NCBI RefSeq assembly: GCF_001423745.1 | Contig: NZ_LMPC01000029.1 | Location: forward strand, 1 to 64,000 | Length of the DNA stretch: 64,000 nt | DNA from: Arthrobacter sp. Leaf337 | GTDB taxonomy: Bacteria > Actinomycetota > Actinomycetes > Actinomycetales > Micrococcaceae | Direction of reading: 5' to 3' | In this document: in pieces, positions 42,194 through 50,286 of the stretch | How the letters are laid out: each line of letters begins with the position of its first letter | How positions within the stretch are numbered: the stretch's first letter is position 1 | Program-made: the position numbers and the translations under genes | The notes under the pieces: model-generated | What the model was told of the DNA's origin: nothing | The model's database searches: none | What the model saw: the letters and a program-made list of their open reading frames with translations, nothing else

Positions 42194-42832
42194 CTAACCC
42201 GCCGGCGGAGCGGCGGGGACGCTGAGTGCAGCGCCGTTGCCCCAGCCGGCGTCCACTGCAGCCTGCGAGAGCGCGCGGGCCATCGCGTCACCGTCCGGGA
42301 CGTCGGAACCGGCCATGGGCGGTGATGCCACGTAGGGCATCTCGAGGGTCTCGTTGCCACGGACTGCTGTGAGGACGACATTCGCGGAAGCGCCGCCGGC
42401 CTCACCCCGGAAGTATCCCGTCCACTGCAGGCATGCGAAGTCGCCGATGCCGGTGACGGGTGAGCAATCGGGCGTCGACTTGGCTTTGGAGATGTCGGCG
42501 GCCGACGCGGGAGACGTGAGTGCCACCGACAGGGCCGTCAGACCTCCCTCTTTTGACTTGCTCGAATAGGTGCACAGGTACGCCTTGCTGCCTGGCGGCC
42601 TGGCGGGGCTGTTCTGGCCCGCGGGCATGAGCCCGGGTTCGACCTTCGCCGAAATCTCCGGGGTGATGAGATTGCAGGCCGGGATGCCCGTGCCGGAGGT
42701 GGGGCCAGGCGACGAGGCCTGCCCGCTTTGGCCCGCAGGCTGGGAGCACGCGGCGAGGAACAGCGCGGGCACGGCCACGAGCATGACCCCGAGTCGGGTT
42801 GGCCAGGAGTGGTGACTAGGCATGGGGTTCAT
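42194..42832 (-). CDS. Putative lipoprotein (DUF3558-like)
   Basis: A 212-residue protein with a lipoprotein signal (RLGVMLVAVPALFLAACSQ, lipobox LAAC with Cys near residue 29) and a Ser/Gly/Gln-rich linker. The folded part contains CNLITPEISAKVEPGL, YLCTYSSK, DCSPVTGIGDFACLQW, a cysteine pattern resembling the DUF3558 lipoproteins of actinobacteria. It should sit on the outer face of the membrane; no activity is known. It overlaps the upstream Pr6Pr gene by 17 bases, so the two are coupled. Confidence 0.7.
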   Translation of the reverse strand: MNPMPSHHSWPTRLGVMLVAVPALFLAACSQPAGQSGQASSPGPTSGTGIPACNLITPEISAKVEPGLMPAGQNSPARPPGSKAYLCTYSSKSKEGGLTALSVALTSPASAADISKAKSTPDCSPVTGIGDFACLQWTGYFRGEAGGASANVVLTAVRGNETLEMPYVASPPMAGSDVPDGDAMARALSQAAVDAGWGNGAALSVPAAPPAG

Positions 42833-43532
42833 TTCCGGCCTCGCGGGCGAGGCCTACCCGGGCGTTGCCGGCCAGATGCACGAGCACCCCGGCTATGAGG
42901 AACGCTGCGAGCACCTGGGCGCTCGTGGCGATCACTGCCGGCCAGCCGCCGTCGAGCCTCGGGTCCAGGAAGTCGTAGGGATACCAGCCGGCGAGGGCGC
43001 CGCGCACCCACGAGAAGATCAGGAATGCGACCGGGTAGCAGAGCCACAGGAGGGGCCGCTGCCACGGACCACGGACGGTGCGGGTGACGACGAGCCAATC
43101 GAGCGCCGCGACAACCGGTGCGACGCGGTGGGTGATCATCCACGGCCAGTACATGTCCAGCGTCCACCACGGCTCGTCGGGCGGTGCCACGAGCACCACG
43201 TAGATCATGCCCGTCATCACCAGGTAGAACGCGAGAGCCCCGATGAGGTGATCCCACCACGGCGGTAGCCTCACCCGCGGGCGTGCGGCCGACACAAGCA
43301 GCACGAGCCCAAGGACGAGGTTCGACTGGAACGTGAACTGGGAGATGAGCTGGGGAATGTCGACGGAGTTGCCCGGCTGCGTCGCGTCGAAGAGCTCCTG
43401 GGCGAGGGCGGCGAGCATGGCCAGTCCGGCCCCGCCACGCACCAAGCGGATCCAGGGACGGTCCGGATGCAGGGCCCGGTTGGTGCCCACGTTGCGTTCG
43501 ACCGGGGGAACCAGTGTCAGCACCACACTCAT
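42816..43532 (-). CDS. Pr6Pr-family integral membrane protein
   Basis: The ATG at 43532 gives a 238-residue protein with about six membrane segments (RLVRGGAGLAMLAALAQ, QFTFQSNLVLGLVLLVS, LIGALAFYLVMTGMIYVVLV, THRVAPVVAALDWLVV, WLCYPVAFLIFSWVRGA, VIATSAQVLAAFLIAGVLV). The HRVAPVVAALDW and FTFQSN segments match the Pr6Pr family, found widely in actinobacteria. A frame extending to 43715 upstream is unsupported. Function is unknown. Confidence 0.78.
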   Translation of the reverse strand: MSVVLTLVPPVERNVGTNRALHPDRPWIRLVRGGAGLAMLAALAQELFDATQPGNSVDIPQLISQFTFQSNLVLGLVLLVSAARPRVRLPPWWDHLIGALAFYLVMTGMIYVVLVAPPDEPWWTLDMYWPWMITHRVAPVVAALDWLVVTRTVRGPWQRPLLWLCYPVAFLIFSWVRGALAGWYPYDFLDPRLDGGWPAVIATSAQVLAAFLIAGVLVHLAGNARVGLAREAGNEPHA

Positions 43533-43609
43533 TGCACCAGTGTGATGCTGTGGAGGGACGATCCCCAGAGTCAAAAGTACCGGTGATGGAACGGGACCAT
43601 CGCCCGGGA

Positions 43610-44362
43610 TCACGCGCAGTCGGTCAGGACGCCCTGGATCGCGTCGTGCTCGGGCGGGGTGACCCAAAGCTTGTACTTTGCCTTCACCGCGGTGATCCGG
43701 GCCGTATATTCGCATCTGAAGGCCTTGTTCGGCGGAAGCCAGGTGGCGGCATCCTTGTCGGACTTGGCCATGTTGGAAGGACCGTCGGCGGCCATGAGGT
43801 TCAGGGGATCGTTGGCGAACTCCTGGCGCTGGTCGTCGCTGATCTGCTGTGCCCCGGTCTGCCAGGCCAGGGACAGCGGAACGATGTGGTCTATCTGGAC
43901 AGCCGAGCTGGTGTCCGCGCCGCGGACAAACCGGATTGTCTTGCCGGTGTATCTGTCAGCCAGGGTTCCGGTGGCAACTACGCAGTCGTGAGTGCCGGGT
44001 TTGAACGTCTCTCCGGTCAGGTCCCGGGCCAGGATGTCGTTGCGTGTGTCGCAGCCGTTGTGGTCGGTGTCAGCCCAGGCGGGACCGAACCGGTCGCGGC
44101 TGTAGCCGGTCTTCGGAGCGCGCCCCTTCACCGGGATGGAAGCGAGCCGGGCGATGGCGGCAGTAATCTCATCGGGGTCCGTGGCCGGCTGTGCGGCCGA
44201 ATTTTTCCCGTCAACAGAAGGTGCGGCGCTGCGGAGGGCTTCCGCGATCGCGGTTCCGGCGGACTCCGCGGCGCCGCAGCCGGCCAGGCCTCCCAGTAGT
44301 ACAACGGCTGTCACAAGGGTCAGTGCTTTGGAACTGCGGCGTGGAATCGTCTTGTCCTTCAT
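43610..44362 (-). CDS. Secreted HNH nuclease-like lipoprotein (DUF1524/GmrSD-type)
   Basis: A 250-residue protein with a lipoprotein signal (ALTLVTAVVLLGGLAGCGA) and a C-terminal HNH-like domain: DTDHNGCDTRNDILARDL, VQIDHIVPLSLAWQTGA (catalytic His), DPLNLMAADGPSNMAKSDKDAATWLPP (Asn and metal ligand), FRCEYTARITAVKAKYKL. The pattern is that of the DUF1524/GmrSD C-terminal domain, common as a secreted nuclease in actinobacteria. It probably degrades extracellular DNA as a nutrient source or defence. It stands alone with its own upstream region. Confidence 0.85.
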   Translation of the reverse strand: MKDKTIPRRSSKALTLVTAVVLLGGLAGCGAAESAGTAIAEALRSAAPSVDGKNSAAQPATDPDEITAAIARLASIPVKGRAPKTGYSRDRFGPAWADTDHNGCDTRNDILARDLTGETFKPGTHDCVVATGTLADRYTGKTIRFVRGADTSSAVQIDHIVPLSLAWQTGAQQISDDQRQEFANDPLNLMAADGPSNMAKSDKDAATWLPPNKAFRCEYTARITAVKAKYKLWVTPPEHDAIQGVLTDCA

Positions 44363-44487
44363 TGATACGGAGTCCAGCTCAGGCTATCGCCGCAGCGGAC
44401 ACTGACCTGGCAGGCGTGGGGGTGCCGCCCGTCACAGCAGGCCAGTCGGGCTTAGTGCCGCCGTCCGCAACAAGCCCAGGGCGGGGC

Positions 44488-44991
44488 CTAGGGCGTGCCG
44501 TATGCCGAGCGGGAGCCGTAGAGGTACGCGAGATCGTTGAGCGTCTGCAGGGTCAGGTCCCGCGCCTGTGTAACTGATCCTTCGCCGGCAAGCGTCTTCA
44601 GGTACTCAAGCTCAAGGCGGCCGCGGACGCCGTCGGCCGTTGAGTGAATGTCTGTGACCGCGAGGAGCGCAAAGGCGACATGCCGCCGCTCCATCCGCAG
44701 GCCGGCTCGCAACGCGAGCCTGAACAGTCCGTCAAGCTCCAGGCCGGCGGGGGCTTTGGCCTTACCCACGTAGATTTCGGCCGCGAGGCCGGACTCTGCA
44801 GCCGTCCATCGGAATCCGACGGGCACGCTGCGACCTTTCCTGGACAGATACGTGGCGGACACGGCCAGCTGCTGCCCGTTGTCCAGGCCTTCATTGGTCA
44901 ATGCAATGTCGCTCAGCTTCTCCTGCCGGCAGGCGGCTATGAACTCCTGCACGGCCTTGTCCCACAGCCGGTCCGTAACTCCGTTCTCCAT
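44488..44991 (-). CDS. Unrecognised cytosolic protein
   Basis: The ATG at 44991, with GGGGG nine bases upstream, gives a 167-residue protein starting MENGVTDRLWDKAVQEFIAACRQEKLS; a TTG at 45024 adds eleven residues without support. It appears soluble, with an alternating helix/strand pattern (GQQLAVSATYLSRKGRSVPVGFRWTA, LAAEIYVGKAKAP, LRMERRHVAFALLAVTDI). I do not recognise a family. It is divergent from the gene pair at 45105. Confidence 0.6.
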   Translation of the reverse strand: MENGVTDRLWDKAVQEFIAACRQEKLSDIALTNEGLDNGQQLAVSATYLSRKGRSVPVGFRWTAAESGLAAEIYVGKAKAPAGLELDGLFRLALRAGLRMERRHVAFALLAVTDIHSTADGVRGRLELEYLKTLAGEGSVTQARDLTLQTLNDLAYLYGSRSAYGTP

Positions 44992-45104
44992 GTCATGCAC
45001 CCCCAAATAAACGGTACCGGCCAATGGCGCGACGGGTCAGGAGACTCGCTGCTGCAGCTTCCAAAATGCCGGCCCGGCAGGCGTCCAAGGCCTAGGCTGG
45101 ACAT

Positions 45105-45578
45105 GTGACGTTGTCCCCTGCCCCCCTTGAAGCTGCGCTTTCGGCCCCTGCCGAGTGGTGGCAGATCGTTGCCGCACTGGGGCCGCTGGCGGTCCTGGCC
45201 GGTGCCGTCCTTGCCGCTTTCATCGGCTGGCGGACCCTGCGGCAAAAAGCTCTGGCGGACGCGCAGGCACTCAGGCAAAGGACACGGGCCGACGACCGGG
45301 CCGAGTGGTGGAAACGCACGCAGTGGGCACTGGATAAGGCCCTCGACGGCGACGAGGATGCCAAGGCCCTTGGCCTGGCATCGCTTGCGGTACTCGCACG
45401 GAGCGACCTCGCCCGGGAAGAAGAGCTTGAGCTGCTGGATATTGCGTGGCAATCGGTGACCGAGGCCAACGGCGGCGACGGCACGTGGGACGAGGACGTC
45501 GACGCCGTGGACTCCGCGGAACCAATCGGCGACAATGGAACAACGAGCACGGACCGAACGGAGGAGGGAAGGCCATGA
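45105..45578 (+). CDS. Small membrane-anchored protein, unknown function
   Basis: A 157-residue protein with one membrane helix (AALGPLAVLAGAVLAAFIGW, residues about 23-42), then a basic, helical stretch (TLRQKALADAQALRQRTRADDRAEWWKRTQWALDKAL) and an acidic disordered tail. The layout recalls type I membrane sensors but no domain is recognised. Its stop overlaps the start of the next small gene (ATGA), so the two are translationally coupled. Confidence 0.7.
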   Translation: MTLSPAPLEAALSAPAEWWQIVAALGPLAVLAGAVLAAFIGWRTLRQKALADAQALRQRTRADDRAEWWKRTQWALDKALDGDEDAKALGLASLAVLARSDLAREEELELLDIAWQSVTEANGGDGTWDEDVDAVDSAEPIGDNGTTSTDRTEEGRP

Positions 45579-45766
45579 GCACCAGCACACCGGAACAAAA
45601 GAAATCCCGGACACCCCGTCACGTCTCCGCGTCCCGCGATAAGCAACTGACCCCTTCGGAGCACAGGGTCCAGGTGGCCGCAGCAAGGCTGCGGGTTGCA
45701 CTCGACGAACGTTTGGGCCGGTCCACCCCGGCTGAGACCAAGGCGCTCTCCAAGGAAGACCTTTAG
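45575..45766 (+). CDS. Small basic protein coupled to the membrane protein
   Basis: The ATG at 45575, with GGAGGG before it, gives 63 residues: MSTSTPEQKKSRTPRHVSAS, then a helix HRVQVAAARLRVALDERLGR. It overlaps the previous stop by four bases. No family is recognised; positive charge and helical content suggest binding to a nucleic acid or protein partner. A terminator follows. Confidence 0.65.
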   Translation: MSTSTPEQKKSRTPRHVSASRDKQLTPSEHRVQVAAARLRVALDERLGRSTPAETKALSKEDL

Positions 45767-45797
45767 GCTGGAGCCCCACGAAGCCAGTGCCCACAGA

Positions 45798-45822
45798 AAA
45801 GGCCCCGCAAAGCGGGGCCTTT
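45798..45822 (+). terminator. Bidirectional intrinsic terminator
   Basis: AAAGGCCCCGC (45798-45808) and GCGGGGCCTTT (45812-45822) form an 11-bp stem with an AAA loop, followed by TTTCTT. On the minus strand it ends in TTTTCTG, so it can serve the convergent small gene at 45848 as well. Confidence 0.9.
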
Positions 45823-45847
45823 TTCTTGTTTCTTTGTCCAGGTTCCG

Positions 45848-46030
45848 TTAGACCTTCTCGGGGGTGCGGTCCACCACCGGCTCTGAACCTGTGAACTTCC
45901 GTTCCCGGCGCGGGAAGGCCCAGAACTTGAAGTCCTTCGCCTCGACGCGTGGCTCGGGCTGCTTCTCAGGTTCCCTCGAGTCCTCTTTCCGAATGTCCCT
46001 CCGGAAGTCCTTGTTATACGGATAGCACAT
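45848..46030 (-). CDS. Small hypothetical protein
   Basis: AGGAGG lies nine bases before the ATG at 46030, giving a 60-residue protein, MCYPYNKDFRRDIRKEDSRE, which is highly charged and ends in PVVDRTPEKV. The strong ribosome site argues it is translated. It lacks any domain I recognise. It is convergent with the small basic gene, across the shared terminator. Confidence 0.6.
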   Translation of the reverse strand: MCYPYNKDFRRDIRKEDSREPEKQPEPRVEAKDFKFWAFPRRERKFTGSEPVVDRTPEKV

Positions 46031-46250
46031 CCCTGACCTCCTCATAGTGAATGCCCTTTAATCCTCCTCCCAATTTGCGCGCGGGTCGACAGTTTTTGGA
46101 CCGAAGGTCAGGGGGTGTCGTTAGGCCCAAGACACCGGCGGGAGTTGCACCATAGATTGAACAACCACAGGTGCGTGGGGACCGGCAGGGAGCTCACGCC
46201 ACCATGGATGAGGAACGGGCAGGCAGCAGTTTCAGTTTGGATGAGAGGCA

Positions 46251-47558
46251 ATGCACATGGCGAAGACAACGGGTGTGGCATCACGGCTGGCCGAAGCACT
46301 GGCCGTAGTCCTCGGCACTGAAGGGATCCCGCTGAGGCTGCGCGCCTGGGACGGTTCGGAGGCAGGTCCGGAGGACGCCCCGGTCCTCGAGTTCCGCTCC
46401 AAGCGGGCCCTGCGACGTATCATTTGGTCGCCCGGGCAACTGGGCCTCAGCCGGGCTTACGTAGCCGGGGACATCGACGCGCCGGGGGACGTTTTCGCCA
46501 GCTTCGCGGCGCTGAGCTCGGCCGGTAAGTTCGCCGAGCCCGGGCCGTTTCCGCCGCTGACGGCAAAGGAAGCGTGGACACTCGCCAAGACCGCAGTCAG
46601 GGTCGGCGCGATTGGTCCGAATCCTGCTCCGCCACCGGAGGAATCCAAGATCCACCGGCACGGCCGGCGCCACTCCAAGAGCCGCGACGCCGCAGCGATC
46701 TCGCATCACTACGATGTGGGCAACGACTTCTATGCCCTCGTCCTGGGTCCCTCAATGGTCTACTCCTGCGCTGTCTGGAACGACCAAACGGACGAATCTG
46801 GGGGCCCGAACAGCCTGGAAGCGGCCCAGGAAGCCAAAATCGACCTGGTCTGCCGGAAGCTGGGACTGCGGCCCGGCATGCGCGTATTGGACGTCGGCTG
46901 CGGCTGGGGCAGTTTCGCCCTCCACGCAGCCCAGCGTTTCGGCGTCGATGTCGTAGGGGTGACCCTTTCGAACGAACAGGCGGGGCTTGCCCGCAAACGT
47001 GTGGCGGACGCCGGCCTGACAGACCGCGTGGACATCCGGGTCCAGGATTACCGTGACGTGGACGATGGCCCGTTTGATGCGATCAGCTCCATCGGCATGT
47101 CCGAGCACGTGGGCCGCGAACAGATTTCCCGCTACGTATCCCAGCTCCACGGACTGCTGCGTCCCGGCGGTCGGCTCCTAAACCACGCCATCTCCTGGAA
47201 TGCGGGTCCGACGAGCCCGGACCCGGACTCGTTTATACCCCGCTACGTCTTCCCCGACGGCGAAATGCTCAGCCTCGCGGACATGATCGGTGCGCTGGAG
47301 TCCGGCGGACTCGAAGTGCTCGACGTCGAAGCGCTTCGCCGGCACTATGCCCTGACCCTCCGGGCCTGGGTGCGAAACCTGGAGCGGCACTGGGATGAGG
47401 CCGTCAGCACCGCCAGCCCCGGGCGGGCACGGATCTGGAGGCTCTACATGGCCGCCAGCGCGCTGGGTTTCGAGGACGGCCTGACCGGAGTGAACCAGGT
47501 GCTCGTGCAACGCCCTGGCGGAACCGAACCGCCGCTACGGCGGCATGCATGGATCTGA
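46251..47558 (+). CDS. Cyclopropane-fatty-acyl-phospholipid synthase family
   Basis: A 435-residue CFA synthase-like methyltransferase. The C-terminal domain has the SAM motif RVLDVGCGWGSFALHAAQRFG (about residue 205), VVGVTLSNEQAGLARKRV, ISSIGMSEHVG and FIPRYVFPDGEML; the N-terminal lipid-binding part has SRAYVAGDIDAPGD and AISHHYDVGNDFYALVLGPSMVYSC. These enzymes methylenate or methylate membrane lipid double bonds. GAGAGG precedes the ATG at 46251; a second ATG at 46257 is possible. Upstream, 46031-46250 holds no gene. Confidence 0.92.
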   Translation: MHMAKTTGVASRLAEALAVVLGTEGIPLRLRAWDGSEAGPEDAPVLEFRSKRALRRIIWSPGQLGLSRAYVAGDIDAPGDVFASFAALSSAGKFAEPGPFPPLTAKEAWTLAKTAVRVGAIGPNPAPPPEESKIHRHGRRHSKSRDAAAISHHYDVGNDFYALVLGPSMVYSCAVWNDQTDESGGPNSLEAAQEAKIDLVCRKLGLRPGMRVLDVGCGWGSFALHAAQRFGVDVVGVTLSNEQAGLARKRVADAGLTDRVDIRVQDYRDVDDGPFDAISSIGMSEHVGREQISRYVSQLHGLLRPGGRLLNHAISWNAGPTSPDPDSFIPRYVFPDGEMLSLADMIGALESGGLEVLDVEALRRHYALTLRAWVRNLERHWDEAVSTASPGRARIWRLYMAASALGFEDGLTGVNQVLVQRPGGTEPPLRRHAWI

Positions 47559-47601
47559 CGGAGCGGAATTCAGCCAAGAAACGGGCCGGAAGACAGGATC
47601 A

Positions 47602-48801
47602 ATGACTGAACGCGTGGGCATCATTGGAGGCGGCATCGTGGGCATCGCGATCGCACGCGCCCTGAGCAGCCGCGGGCTCGCGGACGTCACCGTCCTGGAA
47701 AAGGAACAGCGGGTCGCCGCGCACCAGACCGGGCATAATTCCGGGGTAGTGCACGCAGGCCTCTACTACGCGCCAGGCTCCCTGAAAGCCCGGCTATGCC
47801 AACGCGGGCGGGTGCTCACGCGTGACTTCTGCCGCGACAGGAATCTTCCCTACCGGGAACTCGGCAAACTGGTCGTTGCCCTCACGGAGGGCGAACTTCC
47901 GGCCCTGGCAGACATTGAAAGCCGCTCCGTGGCGAACCGCGTGCCCGGGCTGCGCCGCCTCGGTGCCGCCGCGATGCGCGAGGTCGAACCGCACGTCGCC
48001 GGGGTTGCAGCACTGCATTCGCCGCACACCGCCGTCGTGGACTTTGTGGCCATCACAGAGGCCATGGCCGATGATATCCGGTCCGCGGGCGGGCAAATTC
48101 TGTTCGGGCATGAAGTCGTCGCCATCACCCCCGGACCCGGCGAAGTCCGCGTCACAACAACTCACACCGACTTCGCGTTCGATCGCCTCATCGTGTGCGC
48201 CGGCCTACAGTCCGACGTCGTCGCCGGACTCGCCGGGGCCTCTCCGGCACCTAAAATCCTGCCCTTCCGCGGAGAGTATTGGGGGTTGTCGGCGGCGAAG
48301 CAGCACTTCGTCAGGGGCATGATCTACCCCGTCCCGGACCCCCGCTTCCCTTTCCTGGGCGTCCACTTCACCCGCGGTGTCTACGACACCATCCATGTGG
48401 GGCCGAACGCTGTCCCTGCCCTGGCCCGGGAGGGCTACGGCTGGAACAAGGTGTCCTTCAAGGACACCGCTGCGTCGATCATGTGGCCGGGGGCCCTGGC
48501 CCTGGCCAGGAAACACTGGCGCATGGGGGCCAAGGAGATTGCCGCATCCCTGGTTAAGCCGCTGTACTTCCAGCAGGCCCGCAGGTTTATCCCTGAACTT
48601 CACATGGATGACCTCACTGCGAAGACTGCCGCCGGCGTCCGCGCCCAGGCATGGTCACTGGACGGCAGCCTCCTTGACGACTTTGCGATCGAGAGAGTGG
48701 GCCCGGTAACGCTCCTACGGAACGCCCCCTCCCCCGCGGCGACCTCGGCGATGGCGATTGCAGACTACGTTCTTGAGCATCACCATGTCCCCCGCAAATG
48801 A
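47602..48801 (+). CDS. lhgO: L-2-hydroxyglutarate oxidase
   Basis: The ATG at 47602, preceded by AGGA, gives a 399-residue flavoenzyme starting MTERVGIIGGGIVGIAIARAL. Family features are RVAAHQTGHNSGVVHAGLYYAPGSLKARLC near residue 50, PFRGEYWGLSAAKQHFVRGMIYPVPDPRFPFLGVHFTRG and a C-terminal GPVTLLRNAPSPAATSAMAIADYV. It oxidises L-2-hydroxyglutarate to 2-oxoglutarate. Its N-terminus lies just past the CFA synthase stop, so the two genes are probably cotranscribed. Confidence 0.92.
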   Translation: MTERVGIIGGGIVGIAIARALSSRGLADVTVLEKEQRVAAHQTGHNSGVVHAGLYYAPGSLKARLCQRGRVLTRDFCRDRNLPYRELGKLVVALTEGELPALADIESRSVANRVPGLRRLGAAAMREVEPHVAGVAALHSPHTAVVDFVAITEAMADDIRSAGGQILFGHEVVAITPGPGEVRVTTTHTDFAFDRLIVCAGLQSDVVAGLAGASPAPKILPFRGEYWGLSAAKQHFVRGMIYPVPDPRFPFLGVHFTRGVYDTIHVGPNAVPALAREGYGWNKVSFKDTAASIMWPGALALARKHWRMGAKEIAASLVKPLYFQQARRFIPELHMDDLTAKTAAGVRAQAWSLDGSLLDDFAIERVGPVTLLRNAPSPAATSAMAIADYVLEHHHVPRK

Positions 48802-48840
48802 TGCGCGGCGGCAACCTGCGTGGTTGATGGACAACGGTGG

Positions 48841-48870
48841 CCTGCCCCGTTAGATTGACGCCGGGGCAGG
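48841..48870 (+). terminator. Hairpin after lhgO
   Basis: CCTGCCCCG (48841-48849) and CGGGGCAGG (48862-48870) form a 9-bp stem with a 12-nt loop, followed by TTTCCC. It is a likely, if imperfect, terminator of the cfa-lhgO unit. Confidence 0.5.
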
Positions 48871-48943
48871 TTTCCCGGCCCTGAAACGCCGGGGGAATTG
48901 CAGCCGCCCGGCTGCACTGGGCACTGCCCCTTTGGGGGAGTCA

Positions 48944-49315
48944 ATGACATACAACACCGGGGCCAATGTCAGCGTGGGCCGTGTAAGCCAGGGCATATCG
49001 CGGATCACCCTCCGGCCCAGCGCCCGGATCACGGAGGAGGACGGGCAGCGCACCCGGGAGGAACTGCTGGCCTTGACCGGGGGCACGCGGGGCGGCGTGC
49101 TACTTGAGATCACGGGCGTGGGCTCAGTCAGCAGGGAAGCGATCAGCGTGTACAGCTCAGCGGTCACTGTCAGTGCGTTCGCCATCCTGGGCAGCACTCC
49201 CGTGGACCGAGTCATTGCCCACGGCCTGCTGGGTCTCCCGCTGCCGGCCTGTCCGAGCGAGTACTTCACGGACGAGGACGAAGCACTCAACTGGCTTCAC
49301 TCCGTCAGCGGGTGA
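48944..49315 (+). CDS. Small protein, possible STAS-like (SEC14-type) fold
   Basis: The ATG at 48944, just after GGGGGAG, gives 123 residues; a TTG at 48932 is less likely. The pattern VSVGRVSQGISRITLRPSARITEED, GGVLLEITGVGSVSREAISVYSSAVTVSAFAILG, RVIAHGLLGLPLPACPSEYFTDEDEALNWL resembles the STAS-like SpoIIAA superfamily in which a strand-helix repeat ends with an aspartate-rich EDEALNWL helix. This is inference from pattern only. It sits between lhgO and the HNH endonuclease gene. Confidence 0.6.
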   Translation: MTYNTGANVSVGRVSQGISRITLRPSARITEEDGQRTREELLALTGGTRGGVLLEITGVGSVSREAISVYSSAVTVSAFAILGSTPVDRVIAHGLLGLPLPACPSEYFTDEDEALNWLHSVSG

Positions 49316-49373
49316 ACTTCCGCTTCGGAGGGCCAACGGGTTCACTCAGCGGTAGCCCTGAAAGAATGGGCGC

Positions 49374-50270
49374 ATGACAGCCATCTTCCTGGTGTGGAAC
49401 CAGGACCGCGAGGACGACTGGAACTACACATCCGTCGTCGTGCAGGTGCAGGAAACCGGGCAGTCCCACAGTGAGTGGAGCGTTGCGGGCGCGGCCGGTA
49501 TCCCCGATGGATCGGACGCCTGGCTGCTGTTGAGGGGAAAGCACTGGCGGGGCCTGCTCGGGCACGGCGTGGTGATCTCTGCGGGGCGCTGCCCCGGACC
49601 GCGCTCCGGAGCTGCCGGAAGGCCTTCGTCCCGCCTGATTGTCGCGTTCGACTCTCTCCTTCCCCTCGGCGACCAGGTGGGGCCGGAGATCCTCAGCACT
49701 AACCTTCCCGAAATGCCGTGGAACGACGTCCGCAACGGCCAGGCCATGGACCCGGCCGCAGAAGCCCGGGTCCGTGACCTCTGGCGGCTAGAAGGCCCGG
49801 CGCCGATTCCGGAGACGACCTTTCCGCTGCCAGGGAGCTACCCTGCGTGGGCCGTGAGTACAGTTGTGGTGAATCGGTACGAAAGGAATCCGGAGGCGCG
49901 GCGCGCCTGCATCGCCCACTACGGGACCAGCTGTGCCGCCTGCGGCTTTTCCTTTGAAATCGCGTACGGCGAAGCCGGCAGGGACTTCATCGACGTCCAC
50001 CACACCGTTCCGGTTTCGATGCTCGACAGCACCTACAGGCTGGATCCCGTCACGGATCTGCTGCCGCTCTGCGCTAACTGCCATGCCATGGCGCACATCG
50101 GTGTGTCTACACCGCGGGCGCTTTCGGAGTTGCGCCAGATGCTGGCCGGCGCCGGCTTCATGCGCGGACAGACCCTGCGCCCCGCGGAAGTTGAGTCGCA
50201 GAACGAGGCACTGCGGATCCTGGGACCGGCAAGGACTGATCCCGGGCATCCGCCGGGACCAGAACGCTAG
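49374..50270 (+). CDS. HNH endonuclease with N-terminal PUA/EVE-like domain
   Basis: A 298-residue protein of two parts. The first 130 residues (FLVWNQDREDDWNYTSVVVQ, GSDAWLLLRGKHWRGLLGHGVVIS, SRLIVAFDSLLPLG, MDPAAEARVRDLW) look like a PUA/EVE-type modified-base reader. The C-terminal part is an McrA-type HNH nuclease: CAACGFSFEIAYGEAGRDFIDVHH and LLPLCANCHAMAH, with four zinc Cys and the His-Asn-His core. EVE-HNH proteins such as VcaM4I are type IV restriction enzymes that cut DNA with modified cytosine, so that role is proposed. It ends 16 bp from the convergent malQ. Confidence 0.8.
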   Translation: MTAIFLVWNQDREDDWNYTSVVVQVQETGQSHSEWSVAGAAGIPDGSDAWLLLRGKHWRGLLGHGVVISAGRCPGPRSGAAGRPSSRLIVAFDSLLPLGDQVGPEILSTNLPEMPWNDVRNGQAMDPAAEARVRDLWRLEGPAPIPETTFPLPGSYPAWAVSTVVVNRYERNPEARRACIAHYGTSCAACGFSFEIAYGEAGRDFIDVHHTVPVSMLDSTYRLDPVTDLLPLCANCHAMAHIGVSTPRALSELRQMLAGAGFMRGQTLRPAEVESQNEALRILGPARTDPGHPPGPER

Positions 50271-50286
50271 GAATGCCCTGGCGGGC

